From positions 15,018,625 through 15,082,624 of the forward strand of contig CM022672.1 of the NCBI GenBank assembly GCA_012295275.1: a DNA stretch of 64,000 nt. The letters are read 5' to 3'. Under the pieces are notes generated by a model. The model had not been told where the DNA came from, ran no database searches, and worked only from the letters and a program-made list of their open reading frames with translations. This stretch comes from Chrysomallon squamiferum (taxonomy: Eukaryota > Mollusca > Gastropoda > Neomphalida > Peltospiridae). A program made the position numbers and the translations under genes. Of this stretch, positions 39,993 to 55,981 are shown piece by piece (the first letter of the stretch is position 1; each line of letters opens with the position of its first letter).

Positions 39993-39998
39993 AATAAA
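39993..39998 (+). terminator. Candidate poly(A) signal of SMYD5
   Basis: AATAAA 83 bases after the TGA. Other hexamers follow downstream, so the true site is uncertain. Confidence 0.4.
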
Positions 39999-41101
39999 AA
40001 TACGATCTTCTGTTGAAACAAGTTGATAAATTCACAGTGATACACTTTTAGTCATAGGCAACAAGTGGAAATCTCTCTGAGATGACTAATCAGTGATTCT
40101 AAAAGACTTAAATGAAGTGTTTGATGATGCAAACAAAGCATAACTTTGTTTTAAAATTTCCTCAACAGACTCAATCTCGAAGTCTTGGTAGAAAACTGAC
40201 AGTACTGAAGATCAACTCTATAATCCTTACAGTGGAAATCTGTATCTGAAATACATTTTATGTAACCAAATGATTCTTTTATTTGTTGTTAAGGATCGGG
40301 ATTTGCTAATAGTAAATCATCATATTAAAATAATCTCCAATATACCCTGTTAAATAGAAGCATAAACCTGTCTTAATGGCATCTAGTGGCAAGGTGTAAG
40401 AAATTTGATGATTAAAACAATGGATTATCAATATAATATTTTAAATATGCTTGCTGTTAGGTAATCCATTGGTGCTTCAGTGCAATACGTACAATATCTG
40501 ATTATGTTAACAAACTGTATTCAACTTATTACAAATAAATCATTTATCTTAACACAAGTAAAACATTAGAATCAAATCTCATCCAGAATTGAGACAAAAT
40601 CAGTTTGCCATTTTATTTTATTTTTTCTCACATTCTTAAACTTTTATATCAATCGTACAACTCTTTTACTCCATTTCAATGCTGATGAAACTTTTGTTAT
40701 CATAGTCTTTGATAATCCATTTTTTATATTTTACATTAAACTGTATTCCACTGACCTAACATTCTTTAACAAATTTTACATGAGACATTTTCAACCAGGA
40801 TGAAGATTTTTGTTTTAAAGCTGATCTGGAGATAAGTTATTCATACGAAGGTACACAGATCTTGTGGCACATATCTAAGGTGTTATTTATGATAAAAATC
40901 CAAACAACACTACATCATACAAAACACTAAATTATTAATGTCGCTCTTTTTTTAATGATAATAAAGATAAAAACTGGATTCATTAATTTCACTGCATTTC
41001 CAATTTCTTTTTTCTTCATTATTTATTTTTATTTAAAAAAAAAAAAATTATTATCATTATTATTATTTTTATTATATGTTAACTGTATATTATGATTTTT
41101 A

Positions 41102-41711
41102 TACAGTAATATCTCGGTTTAACGATGTAATTGGTTCCAAATTTCCAATCGTTAAGTGAGGTATCATTAACCAGGAAACTAATTTACATGGAATTATGGT
41201 TAAAAACAGTGGTTATGTTCTCGCTGATGATATTTGATAAAAAATAAATTATAATGTTAAATGTGGAGAAATAAAACGGCAATCTAGATATAAATGATTT
41301 AATATATATATATAAAACAGTAAATCATTTACAAATCAATTTATACAAATGTGGATTTATTTTTGTGGGTTTTGTGTTCATTTAACATATATTTTGTTTC
41401 TTAAGTTATTGTCTTCCGTTTTTTTTTTATTATCAGCATTCGCAGGTGTACTATCTATTCGTTTTGACATATTGGATGGATAATTACAAGTAAATTAAGT
41501 CTAAACTGAAGCAGAAGAGAAGAGAGAATATGAACACCACATGCATGTATGAAGTCTGCATGTCAGCTGATCAACACAGCTGAGAGAAGTTCATGACTGA
41601 ACGAAAAACGAACGGACTTAAACACATGCCTTGTACCCATTTGTACCATTTATTTTGAGCAATTAAAAAAAATTGTTAAAGCGGGAGATCGTTAAGCGAG
41701 GTATTACTGTA
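41102..41711. mobile_element. TIR transposable element copy 2 (MITE-like)
   Basis: About 610 bases bounded by TACAGTAATATCTCGGTTTA on the left and TAAGCGAGGTATTACTGTA on the right, which are inverted repeats of each other. A TA at each outer edge fits a TA target. It is related along its whole length to 29008-29678. There is no coding frame. Confidence 0.8.
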
Positions 41712-42077
41712 TACATTATACATTCATGAGCATTATTAAATAAAAAAGTAAAATGCAGCTTTCTGTTCTATACAAATGCAGAATTTGATACCTGTCTATG
41801 AACTGGAATGCACATTATCATGTTACATGCTACAGATATAAATATTTCATCAAAAGGAGTCATATATGGAAATTGTATCGATTTTGAATAAATTTAACGA
41901 AATTTCTGTGACGCTGATAAAAAGAATAATTTTATTGAATACGTGACCACTTCTTTCTCCTGCACTTGTAAAAAAAACCCCAAAATAAACACAAATATTA
42001 TATATATATATATATATTATTTTGTTATTGTTTATTTATTTATTTATTTATTTATTTATTTTTTCATTGAATTTTAG

Positions 42078-42880
42078 GAGTAGCACCAAATGGAAAAAAC
42101 GAAAAACAAAATAAAAAACAAATATATATATATATATATACTCTCCCAAAAAAGAAACGCAAAATGGTTGATTTCTTAGTTAACTATTGTAAACTGACAC
42201 ATATCGATGTACAAACCATGAATATAATGACATTTGGTGATTCAAGCGTATAGCTTTTGTTACAGTCAGCAAAAAGGCTATGATTGTGTTTATTAGCCAA
42301 AACGTCCCCACATGCAAACAACATTACCAGTGCATGTGCATGTGCGGCACATGAAACTTGAATACGAGGGTTATAAAAATGCAAGGTTTTCGAATACTTC
42401 TGTTCCTTATTTTTGTTCTGACCCAACATCAAACAAATGTCACGACTGAGTGAACCGCAACGAAACGATGCCATCGGCCGTGTACAAGCTGGCGAATTTT
42501 TCTCGGCTGTAGCCCGGGGGTTCCATGAATCCCCAAGCACCATCTTGAGATTGTGGTATCGGTTCCAGCAACACCAAACAACACGTGGCAGTCCCAGATC
42601 AGGTAGACCACGTGTAACCACCAGGGCCCCAAGACCGCTACATACGGGTACTTCATCTACGGGAAAGAACCACCACAGCAACCGCTACTGCTTCAGCAAT
42701 ACCAGGTTTGTGTAGAATAGACAGTGTGCAATCGTTTACACGAGGCAGGTATTCGAGCCTGACGGCCTGTAAGAAGAGTGGTTTTGACTCAACAACATCA
42801 TCAACTACGACCTCTGTGGTGTCAAGTGCACAGAGTCTGGCCTCAATTACGATGGTTTAGTGACGAGTAGCACCAAATGG
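42078..42880. repeat. 16-base direct repeats flanking the Tc1 remnant
   Basis: GAGTAGCACCAAATGG occurs at 42078-42093 and at 42865-42880, both followed by A-rich sequence. The pair brackets the Tc1 remnant and its TA-rich left flank. Confidence 0.9.
42141..42867 (+). pseudogene. Truncated Tc1-like transposase gene
   Basis: The left end CTCTCCCAAAAAAGAAACGC looks like a Tc1-type terminal repeat. From ATG 42437 the frame gives a paired-like DNA-binding domain (MSRLSEPQRNDAIGRVQAGE, then WYRFQQH and RSGRPRVTT). The frame then shifts: the following bases read DRYIRVLHLRERTTTATATA in a second frame and NRLHEAGIRA, an in-frame stop and RPVRR in a third. The homology stops at RWFSDE, the second catalytic Asp region of the DDE domain. 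The rest of the catalytic domain and the right end are missing, so it cannot be autonomous. Confidence 0.85.
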
Positions 42881-44280
42881 GAAACAAAACAAAACAAAAC
42901 AAAATAAACACTGGATTTCTTTGTTAATAAGCATGATTCTGAATCGTAAAACCTAAACTTATGGACCTGAATTTTTTATTTTTGTTAAAATTTGAAGTTT
43001 TTCTATTCTTCCTAAAATACGTCCAGCGGAACAAACCTGGTCTAATCATTTGACATCTAGACCAAATACTCTGATGAAGTGAGAAAATTCTTGAACATAA
43101 GAGATCCAAACAGGCCACCACCATTTCTGCGATCTGATTCCAATTCTTTTCATCCATATTTAGCTTGTACGAAGTCATTCGTGTCCTCTAATATGCCTAT
43201 AACTTCATTTACGGCGAGAAGCACCTAGCAATGAAAGATTCAAAAACATTTCATTAGCTATTTCGACATGCTGTGTACACATATGAAATGGACTGAAATT
43301 AATTTAAAATAAACTATAGTTGATATAAATACCAAACCCGACCTTGTAAGTTTAAATAGTTTTAATTATTATAAATAATAGCTATTGTTTTCAAATATCG
43401 CGCATGCGCATAGCAATAAAGTTGCAAAAACCAATCTGTTTTTTTGCCAGGGACGTACTTGTATGAGGCTGAAACAGTGTCACGCAAAGCTGGCAAACGA
43501 ATCGCCAAGCTACAGGACAGTTCGTGTGGGCATGCAAGATCATGCGTAGTTAACACATTGCCCGCTCGTATGCAAGGTTCATGATGCTTATCAAGTCACG
43601 CCATATGTAGGTGGCGGAGTCAGAGTAGTCGTTTTTATTCTTAAGTATTTCAACATTTTTGGATATAAAATTTAAAATATGGATTTTCGCATAATTTAAA
43701 ATTTTATGGTCGCAAGTGGTTTTGAAATAAAAGATGTTCTTTTTTTTTTTTTTTTTTTTTTTTTTAATTCTTAAGACACACGCCTAAGAGGAAGGAGCGA
43801 AGCTAGGTTCGAAAGTTTAGGGGAGCGAGAATGAAACGTACCTTATATTTTTGAAATTCATTATACATTCTTATTTTGCATTTAAAATCAAAATCTTGGC
43901 CGAATAAAGAAACGAGAGTTAAGTATTGCTGAAAAGGCGCTAATTTTTAAGAATGTGTTTAAGGGGAGCGGTCGCTCGCTTGATCTCCCCCCAGCTACGC
44001 CATTGGTGAGACGAAGACAGCTGTTTGAAATGACATCGTTCAAAACCTTTATAGCCATTTATTACTACATTATTTTGATGAAACATCATCTTTATTCGTT
44101 GCTTCTTTTTCTTTCTTTTTATTTTTTTTATTTTTATTTGCGAGAGGGTTTAAATACTTTCTGTAAGTTACATTACGACTTTGTCTAAAGATTTTAACCA
44201 GTAGAGAGCTGTCTCCTTCCTTGTTTGTGGTCGCATTTCCGTAGGATACAAAAACCCAAGAAAGAAAACGCCGCATCTAA

Positions 44281-49035
<4,755 letters not shown>

Positions 49036-49060
49036 ATGTATCACAAAGATTTCTGACTGA

Positions 49061-49066
49061 AATAAA
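49061..49066 (+). terminator. Poly(A) signal AATAAA, Hint copy A
   Basis: Canonical hexamer 25 bases after the TAG. In copy B the aligned site reads AGTAAA, a weaker variant. Confidence 0.5.
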
Positions 49067-49153
49067 ATTCTGTTTCTCGATTAATAAAAATGTGTTATCA
49101 CATTGAATAATTTTATTTTTATGTAGTTGGATAATTCACCAAACACAAATACA

Positions 49154-49209
<56 letters not shown>

Positions 49210-50521
49210 TAATAATAATAATAATAATAACAATGATAATGATGATAATGCTGATGATTAGGGTGGTGGTAATGATGGTCATAATCATAATGATGATGTC
49301 GACACAACAAACAACAACAACGATTATTATGATTTTTATTATTATAATTGTTTTGTTTTTTTTGTTTTTTTTGAAAGGCCTCCTCAGATCTGAAAGTCCT
49401 AAATTTTACGTCTAGAATTATTTTTTTTTCAGCCTAAATAACTAACACTCTCTCTCTCTCTCTCTGTCTCTGTCTGTCTGTGTGCGTATATGTCTCATAC
49501 TGACATAATCTCAGTCGTAAAAACTGTAGGGTCGTCTACTACTATTACTCCTTCATCGTCCACAACTACTTGTACCACTAGCACGACCAATGCCATTGCA
49601 ACCAACTACACGTGTTACTTCAGCTACTCTTTAACACAGTAAGATCACCTACTTTGAGTGAGAGATATTAAGATCATCCGGGCAATTTTCTGTGTTGAAT
49701 ATATATATAATCAGTCACCTGGTTTAACAGATCCAGAAGATTCGAGGAAGAAAAATCATATTAAATAAATTTAAATTATGTTCTGCTGAACGATGTTTCA
49801 TACTGAAAAGAGACGACAAGCACATTATAATATTCAAATTAGAGAATAGATAACAGAGAACTGTAAATAAAAAAAAAAAGGCAAAACATAGCCTGCTTTT
49901 GGATATTTTATTTTGAGTAATAAACTTACAGCGTATGATGATGTGAACACACATCTGTCTGAAACTCGTGACAGATAAAGAGACATCTTGCGTGTATCAA
50001 AGCATGTGATATACATGCATAACGTATAAAATACACACGTATGTCCTTAAAATACATACATATGTATTTGAAATTACAATAGTATTTTGATTCTGTATAA
50101 ATACATATATGTACATATTTTGAATTAATACAAGAGATTTGTAATTTTACAAACTTTTGTTTAGCAATATTTCCTCTGTATCAAAGACAGTTATACTAAA
50201 TAGTGTAAATATGTGTCTCAAGAACATAAATATCGCTGCTCATAATTAACATGGGGAATACGCACACATACACCCATACCCACGCACACATATATAAAAC
50301 ATATTTGCAATACAAATAATAAATTTTCAAAAATCTGCAAAACCTTTCCCGTTATATAACTAATTATGACAATATGGTAATGCTGCGCGACCCAAAATGG
50401 AAATATTCAACCAAAGTCAGGTACCACAAATATGTGCAAACTTTTTAAGATTAATATTAAAAATAACACTGCATGAAATATTTCTTATTACAGAATAAAA
50501 ATGATCCAGATTATAGCATAT

Positions 50522-50557
<36 letters not shown>

Positions 50558-50989
50558 CCTTTTAAAACACTTGCGGTTATTATAGCCATCGTAACAATCT
50601 GTTGAATATTTGTTAATTATTTCTAGATAATGGTAAAACGATAAATTATTTTAAAAATAAAATTATAAATGAAATATTTCACAACATTAATTTAAATATT
50701 TCCATATTCAGAAATAGAAAAAAAAAAATGTCGTAGCGACTTTTTTTTTTTATGTATTTAAAATATTATATATATATATATATATAAATCGTGTACGCCA
50801 GTGATCATCAGAACTACTACAGGCATTTATTATTAGAATAAAACAATAACGAGATCTTCTCACTCTTCGTTTTGCGGTAGAGGTTAAACACTTTTGTATT
50901 TTTATAAATTAGTTCGACGACTTTATTACGGATAGAATTTATTAAATAACTGTCACGTTATTTATCGAAGAAAGAAGCGCAGCTGCTAC
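49067..50989. other. Spacer between the two Hint genes
   Basis: No exon seen. Holds AAT repeats (49158-49230), a CTCTCTGTCTGTC stretch (49449-49490), a 30-base T run (50523-50552) and TA repeats. Sequence at about 49376-49400 (CCTCAGATCTGAAAG) resembles copy B's downstream flank near 53630, so the duplicated unit extends past the stop codons. Confidence 0.6.
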
Positions 50990-53363
50990 ATGGAAGCTAA
51001 ATTCATCACCCTTTTTGTTATCACGAGTCAATTTTTCTTTGTTCTTTGTTTCCTTCTTTTCGTGGGAGGTTACGGTAAGACTGTGAATTCGTTTTTATCT
51101 TCAGCTGAAATATAATTAATGTTTAGATCTATTTCTTTTGAGTATAAGGAATGGAAGTATATAGACTGAATAGTCAATCTATTCTGATGTGATCCTGGGG
51201 TGAGTTTGTAATGAAATACTGTGTAACAAATATTAAATTTTCGTTCTCTGTTTTGTCGAATATAAATTATAATCAAAGAAAACAAAACTGAACTTTACCT
51301 GAACGATAATTTTATTTACTTCAGTACCAAATAAAAAATATAAAAAATTGCAGGTATAAATATTTCGTAGGTTGATATAAAGAATTGAACTTTTTGCAGA
51401 TTACAGCAGAACAAATACGTTTCGTTACCCGATTAGTTACAAATCTACCGACAAGCGCTTGATGCCCGAAACTGGAAAATGTTTTCCTGGGGATGCCACT
51501 GTTCTTCTGGACACAGGGAAATCCGTGCAGATGAAAAATCTTATTGCAGGGCAAAGGGTTCTCACTGGTAAGTCAACTTTTGAATTTCCTTTCACTGTTT
51601 ATAACACGTCTGTTTTCTGACTGAACGAAAGTTTGTATTAATGTCATATACACCTTATTAATTAGCAGCACCATTTCATCCTCCTAGCAAAATAGCAACT
51701 CTTTGCCACTTGCGACTGTCGTTAAAAAGGAAAACATTTTTAATTGTACAGGTATTATCCTTTTAATGAATACTTTCATATTACATTATGCTCTGCTACA
51801 GATATCTAAACATAGTCTAAAGATAAAGATACATACCAAAAAAAAAATGTGTTTTGCTTTTCATTTCAGTACAAAATGGGAAGCGAACATTTTCTGAAGT
51901 CAGAACATTTCTTCATCGCCAACCAGAATTAAATACAACATATTTGACAATGATTACAGAACAAGGCCGTCGACTTACTCTTTCAGAATCTCATGTTCTA
52001 TTTGTTTCAGAAAATAGGTCAAGCGACATGGAACCTAGGTTTGTTTTCCCCAATTTTCCCCTCGGACGTACATTTATCATTAAGGCTTTCCTAAATAATG
52101 TTCGTACAGCTTATGTATGAACGATTTCGTCACGGGAAAGTATACATGGTAAATCTAAGGCAAAGAATTACTAACATTTTAGTAATAAAAACAATCCTGA
52201 ACATTGTATTAACGAACTAGTGGATATAGTAAGTGGATAAATAAATGTGTAACAACTTTTCCTCTTTAAAATATGTACGTCATCTCAGAGCCCAAGGTCG
52301 GACATTTAGCTGGTTACCGATACTGAACAAAATTCTTGTTTTTACTATTTACATCATTAACAAAAAGTGCAACATCAAATTCACAACGTTAAAACATCAA
52401 CGAGTAGCCTGTATAATTTTATTTTTTATATAAAACACTAATTAGTTAAATATTATTAAAATACAATATGTAGAACTGCAAATATAGATACCTTGACACG
52501 TTAAATAATGTTATATTGTGATCATTGTATTTAAACTTTGTTTTGAAAAAAAAAAAAATTAATAGAAAATCACAATATAATGTTTTAAGTGTCTTTCACA
52601 TTAACATTGGAAGCAGCTAGAAAATACACGAATATCATACTTAATTTGTCTTCAGACTTATAGGAACATATCTCATAAAATTCGATCAGGTAAATAATCT
52701 GGCAGGAAAGAAATACGATGTGCTGTTACTTTTGTTTTAAATAATATCTTTCCTTCTTCAGATTTGCTGGATCTGTGAAACCTGGTGATTATTTATTCAA
52801 CGTGGAAAACTGCCCAAATGATCTCTGTTCAGAACGAGTTGTACAAATCACTGTTTCTTTAAAACAAGGTAAATCTGGTAGTGTGTGTCTGTGTGTGCGC
52901 ACGGTGAGATGACGAATAAAACAGTTAATTTCATTTAGTTTTTATTTTATTTTATTTAGGACTGCAAGATGAAAATAATAAGTGGTTACTGTCTTAAGAC
53001 ATCAGTTTTATCCTGCACAGCTATCATTTCTGCAGAATAAAGCTGGTATTATCTTAAAATATGAGTGCGTGTGAGTGCGTGTGAAATGTGTGTGTGTATG
53101 TGTCGATCTGACTACAAATTTGGATTATTTATACATTTATAGGTTTGTACGGTCCACTGACAGAAACGGGAACAGTTGTTGTTAATGGGATTCTGGCATC
53201 TTGCTTCGCACATTTTGTTGAACAAGACTGGCTTCAGATCACTACATTTCCATATCGACGATTTCCTTGGTTGTTACAGCCTTGGCAAGAAGACGGTATG
53301 AGTCCTATATTGCTTATGGCAAAAAACCTGCTGCATGTTTTGTCGGTGACAGTTCACAATTAA
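50990..53363 (+). CDS. Hedgehog-type Hint (Hog) domain protein, copy B
   Basis: Five exons, all GT-AG and in frame: 50990-51074, 51400-51567, 51870-52038, 52762-52868, 53143-53363 (249 aa). Exon 1 encodes MEAKF followed by a strong hydrophobic signal segment (QFFFVLCFLLFVGG). Only about 28 residues (DYSRTNTFRY, LMPETGK) separate it from the Hint domain at Cys56 (KCFPGDATVLLDTGK). The domain runs through VRTFLHR, LTLSESHVLF, VKPGDYLF, GPLTETGTVVVNG and LASCFA to a hydrophobic tail. The catalytic-site Cys, the His of TxxH (here SESH) and the Cys of ASCFA are present. It is 89-99 percent identical in nucleotide sequence to copy A across the Hint exons by eye, but unrelated before Cys56. One T fewer in a T run near the 3' end shifts the frame relative to copy A, so the last residues differ (LSVTVHN). 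Role unknown; self-cleavage is inferred from the family. Confidence 0.88.
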
Positions 53364-53514
53364 TGTAGATGGTACATAAAGATTTCTGACTGAAGTAAAA
53401 TTCTTGATCAATACAAATGTCCTTTTATAACACGCTGAATAGTATGCTGAAGTTTGTTGTTGTATTTTAATGTAGTTGTGTTACACCAAAATATAAATCA
53501 CCAAACATAAATAA

Positions 53515-53566
53515 TAATAACAATAATAATAATAATAATAATAATAATGATGATGATGATGATGAT
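53515..53566. repeat. (AAT)n-(GAT)n
   Basis: Short AAT then GAT repeats downstream of Hint copy B. Confidence 0.9.
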
Positions 53567-53837
53567 GCAATGGTGATGATGATGTCGCACGAGAACAACA
53601 GCAATGATTATCATTTTGTTTTTGGGAAAAGCATCATCAGCTCTGAAAGACGATTGCTGTTATTTTTTGTATCGATTATATTCAACTTTTTTTCTCTCTC
53701 CAGTAATCCTTTTTCTCCCTTATATGTTAATGATGGATGGAGGTCTTGTCTCAAGATAACATGCAAACATCATGACCACCACCTGTATCTAAACCGCCAA
53801 CGATTAAGACTAAAATATCTTCCGTAGTTCCTCCATA

Positions 53838-54710
53838 ATGGCAAATACATTTAATCACTGGAACTGTCGTGGGTTTAGGTTCAACTTTTTAGAGAATAAT
53901 GGTCGGCGTCACTTGAAAGAGTTCAGAGATGGATGCATCTTTGAGTTTAAGCATCTGTGAAGCAGTTTAAGCATCTTTTAAGCATCTTTGATGCAGTTGA
54001 GTGCAACAATTGTCGATGCTGACGATCCCATATCTTTTTATACTTCATACTCGAGAGGTTCACCTACGAAAGCCTACGACGCATAACCTGCATAACTATC
54101 ACCTTGATAGGACTGAAGCTCATTAAGAGATGAGACAGAATAAGAAGTCATCTTGAGAAATTATTTCTCCAACTCCACGTAAATCTATATGGAATAGGAT
54201 CCGTAAGGTCAAGGGGAAATAATTCAGTATTACTATCCATCACTTGTCTAGCAATTATCACAAATATTGCGATGTGACATAGCCAATGCTTTGGCTGATA
54301 ATTTTTGTTACAATTCGTCTTCTGCGATTTATAAAGATGATGTTCTGTTAGTTAAAAAAGAAAGAAAGGGAAAAAAAAAGAAAAAGAAAAAACTTAAAAA
54401 CAGCCTATTAACTTCAAATGTGGAAATACTGAGATGTACAATTTTTTCTCTCTCTAGAAAAGCTATGGAATGTTCTTCGCAGATTTCATGATACTGCAGT
54501 AGGTCCAGCTGACATTCACTATCCACTTATTAAACACTTGCCTGAATCTTCTTTCCGATACATTTAATATAATCCAGGTTTCTGTAACTTTCCTTCCGAT
54601 TGGTGGAAAGCTATTATCATTCCTATTCCGAAGCCTGGAAAATGGTTGTAAAACACTTAAAACAGTATGCTTTATCAAAATGTTCCTATTCTTTCCCAGA
54701 CTCCTTAGTC
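53838..54710 (+). mobile_element. Decayed non-LTR retrotransposon (endonuclease-RT relic)
   Basis: Three separated, frame-broken pieces match a jockey-like ORF2 in the right order. At 53838 MANTFNHWNCRGF is the start of the endonuclease domain. Near 54190-54330 the reading gives RIRKVKGK and DIANALADNF, the linker before the polymerase. At about 54460-54650 LWNVLRRFHDTAVGPADIHY, LIKHLPESSFRYI and DWWKAIIIPIPKPGKW form the N-terminal part of a reverse transcriptase. Stops and frameshifts separate them and most of both domains is deleted. The element is dead. Confidence 0.75.
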
Positions 54711-55981
54711 GTACCCTGTAGGAAGTAATGCCAATCTACTCCAGCACTAATGATCATGTATTGTCAGTGTTAGTAACTCTGCATCCATCTCTTACTCAGA
54801 ATAACATTAAATATTATTATTGTCGGAAGTTAAATTTTATTATGTAAAAAGTACAGCAGCTATATTAAATCATTCCAACACAGTTTATAGAATAGGCAGA
54901 GTAAATTGAAATAAAAGGAACAAATACGAAATTTGGTTTTGAACAGACGATTCCAAGACAACTACTGCTGGTGAGATTTGATACAGCATAAAGGATTAGT
55001 TCAGCATGGTGGCGATGTTCACACAGCTCTGGTAATAGTATTAGACAGAAGAAAGTGAATTTATCTATGGCAATAGATTTTTATTACCGTTTTTATACAA
55101 AAAATGATTGCAAACAAAGGAATTCTCACTTGACATATAGTATGTATACAAGTATTTAATTCACAAGCTCAAATATTGCAAGACTATAGTTAATAATTCA
55201 AGTGTACAGAATTTTGAATTGGTGCTTTTTGTATATAAAAAAATAATAAGATAAACAATTGCTAGAAAACGTTTTGCTTTAATTGACGTGCCATTTCTTT
55301 TTTTTTTTTTTATAAATGAAATTGTTCCAATGCTTCACAAGCTTTTTACACCATACTAAATTTGTTTTGTTTCATAATTTCAGCTTTCTTTTGCAACACA
55401 AATATATAATTAACAAAAATTTATTCCACACATTTTACTTACTGTTATGTTACTAGCAGTTTTGTTCTTCTTTATGCCCATCTATACAGGATGGTAAATA
55501 ACATGACCTCAATTTCACAAGTTGTGGTTATTTGCTACAACAAGAAATAACTCAATGGTTCACCCAAGATCAATCGCTTGCAAAACACAAAACCTTGAGC
55601 AAACGTCTACCTCTGAACTGAAGCTTAGTCCTCAGCTAAACAATCTGTAGCTGAAATTTGTCTGAAGGGATTTCTTACAGTTACATTTAATTTGTTACAC
55701 TCCTAATCAGTTTTTAACAACGAAGAAAAAAAAAAAAAGAGACATTTCAATGAAAATTTATTAGAAAAAGTATTACAAATGCATGAAGTCAGGTGCTTAG
55801 TTAAATCTTCATTTTTGTTTTATTTTTTTCACCATGGGACTAGTTGCTTTTAATGAATGGAAATGTCACAGAGCAAATTTTATAAGTGCATATCCTTACA
55901 ATACAAAGCAGCATTAGACCACAGTTTAAACAGATAACATGAAGATAGTAAACAAAATTTTAAATTAAATACAGCTGTCTA
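54711..55981. other. Spacer between the LINE relic and CCT7
   Basis: No gene seen. The right part is the likely 3' UTR and flank of CCT7 on the minus strand; AATAAA on that strand occurs near 55757-55762 and again near 55820. Confidence 0.6.

Larger units (their letters stand above)
39911..44280. other. SMYD5 3' flank and mobile-element region
   Basis: No host gene was recognised. It contains the second TIR element (41102-41711), the Tc1 remnant (42141-42867), TA and TTTA repeats around 42000-42062, a 25-base T run near 43740, and a moderately GC-rich stretch at 43780-44015 with inverted pieces (GAAGCTAGG and CCCAGCTACGCC) that may be a further repeat relic. Confidence 0.6.

Noticed and set aside
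42184-42681. 165-codon minus-strand frame across the Tc1 remnant
   Set aside because: Antisense to the transposase reading, no similarity to known proteins and no splice sites.
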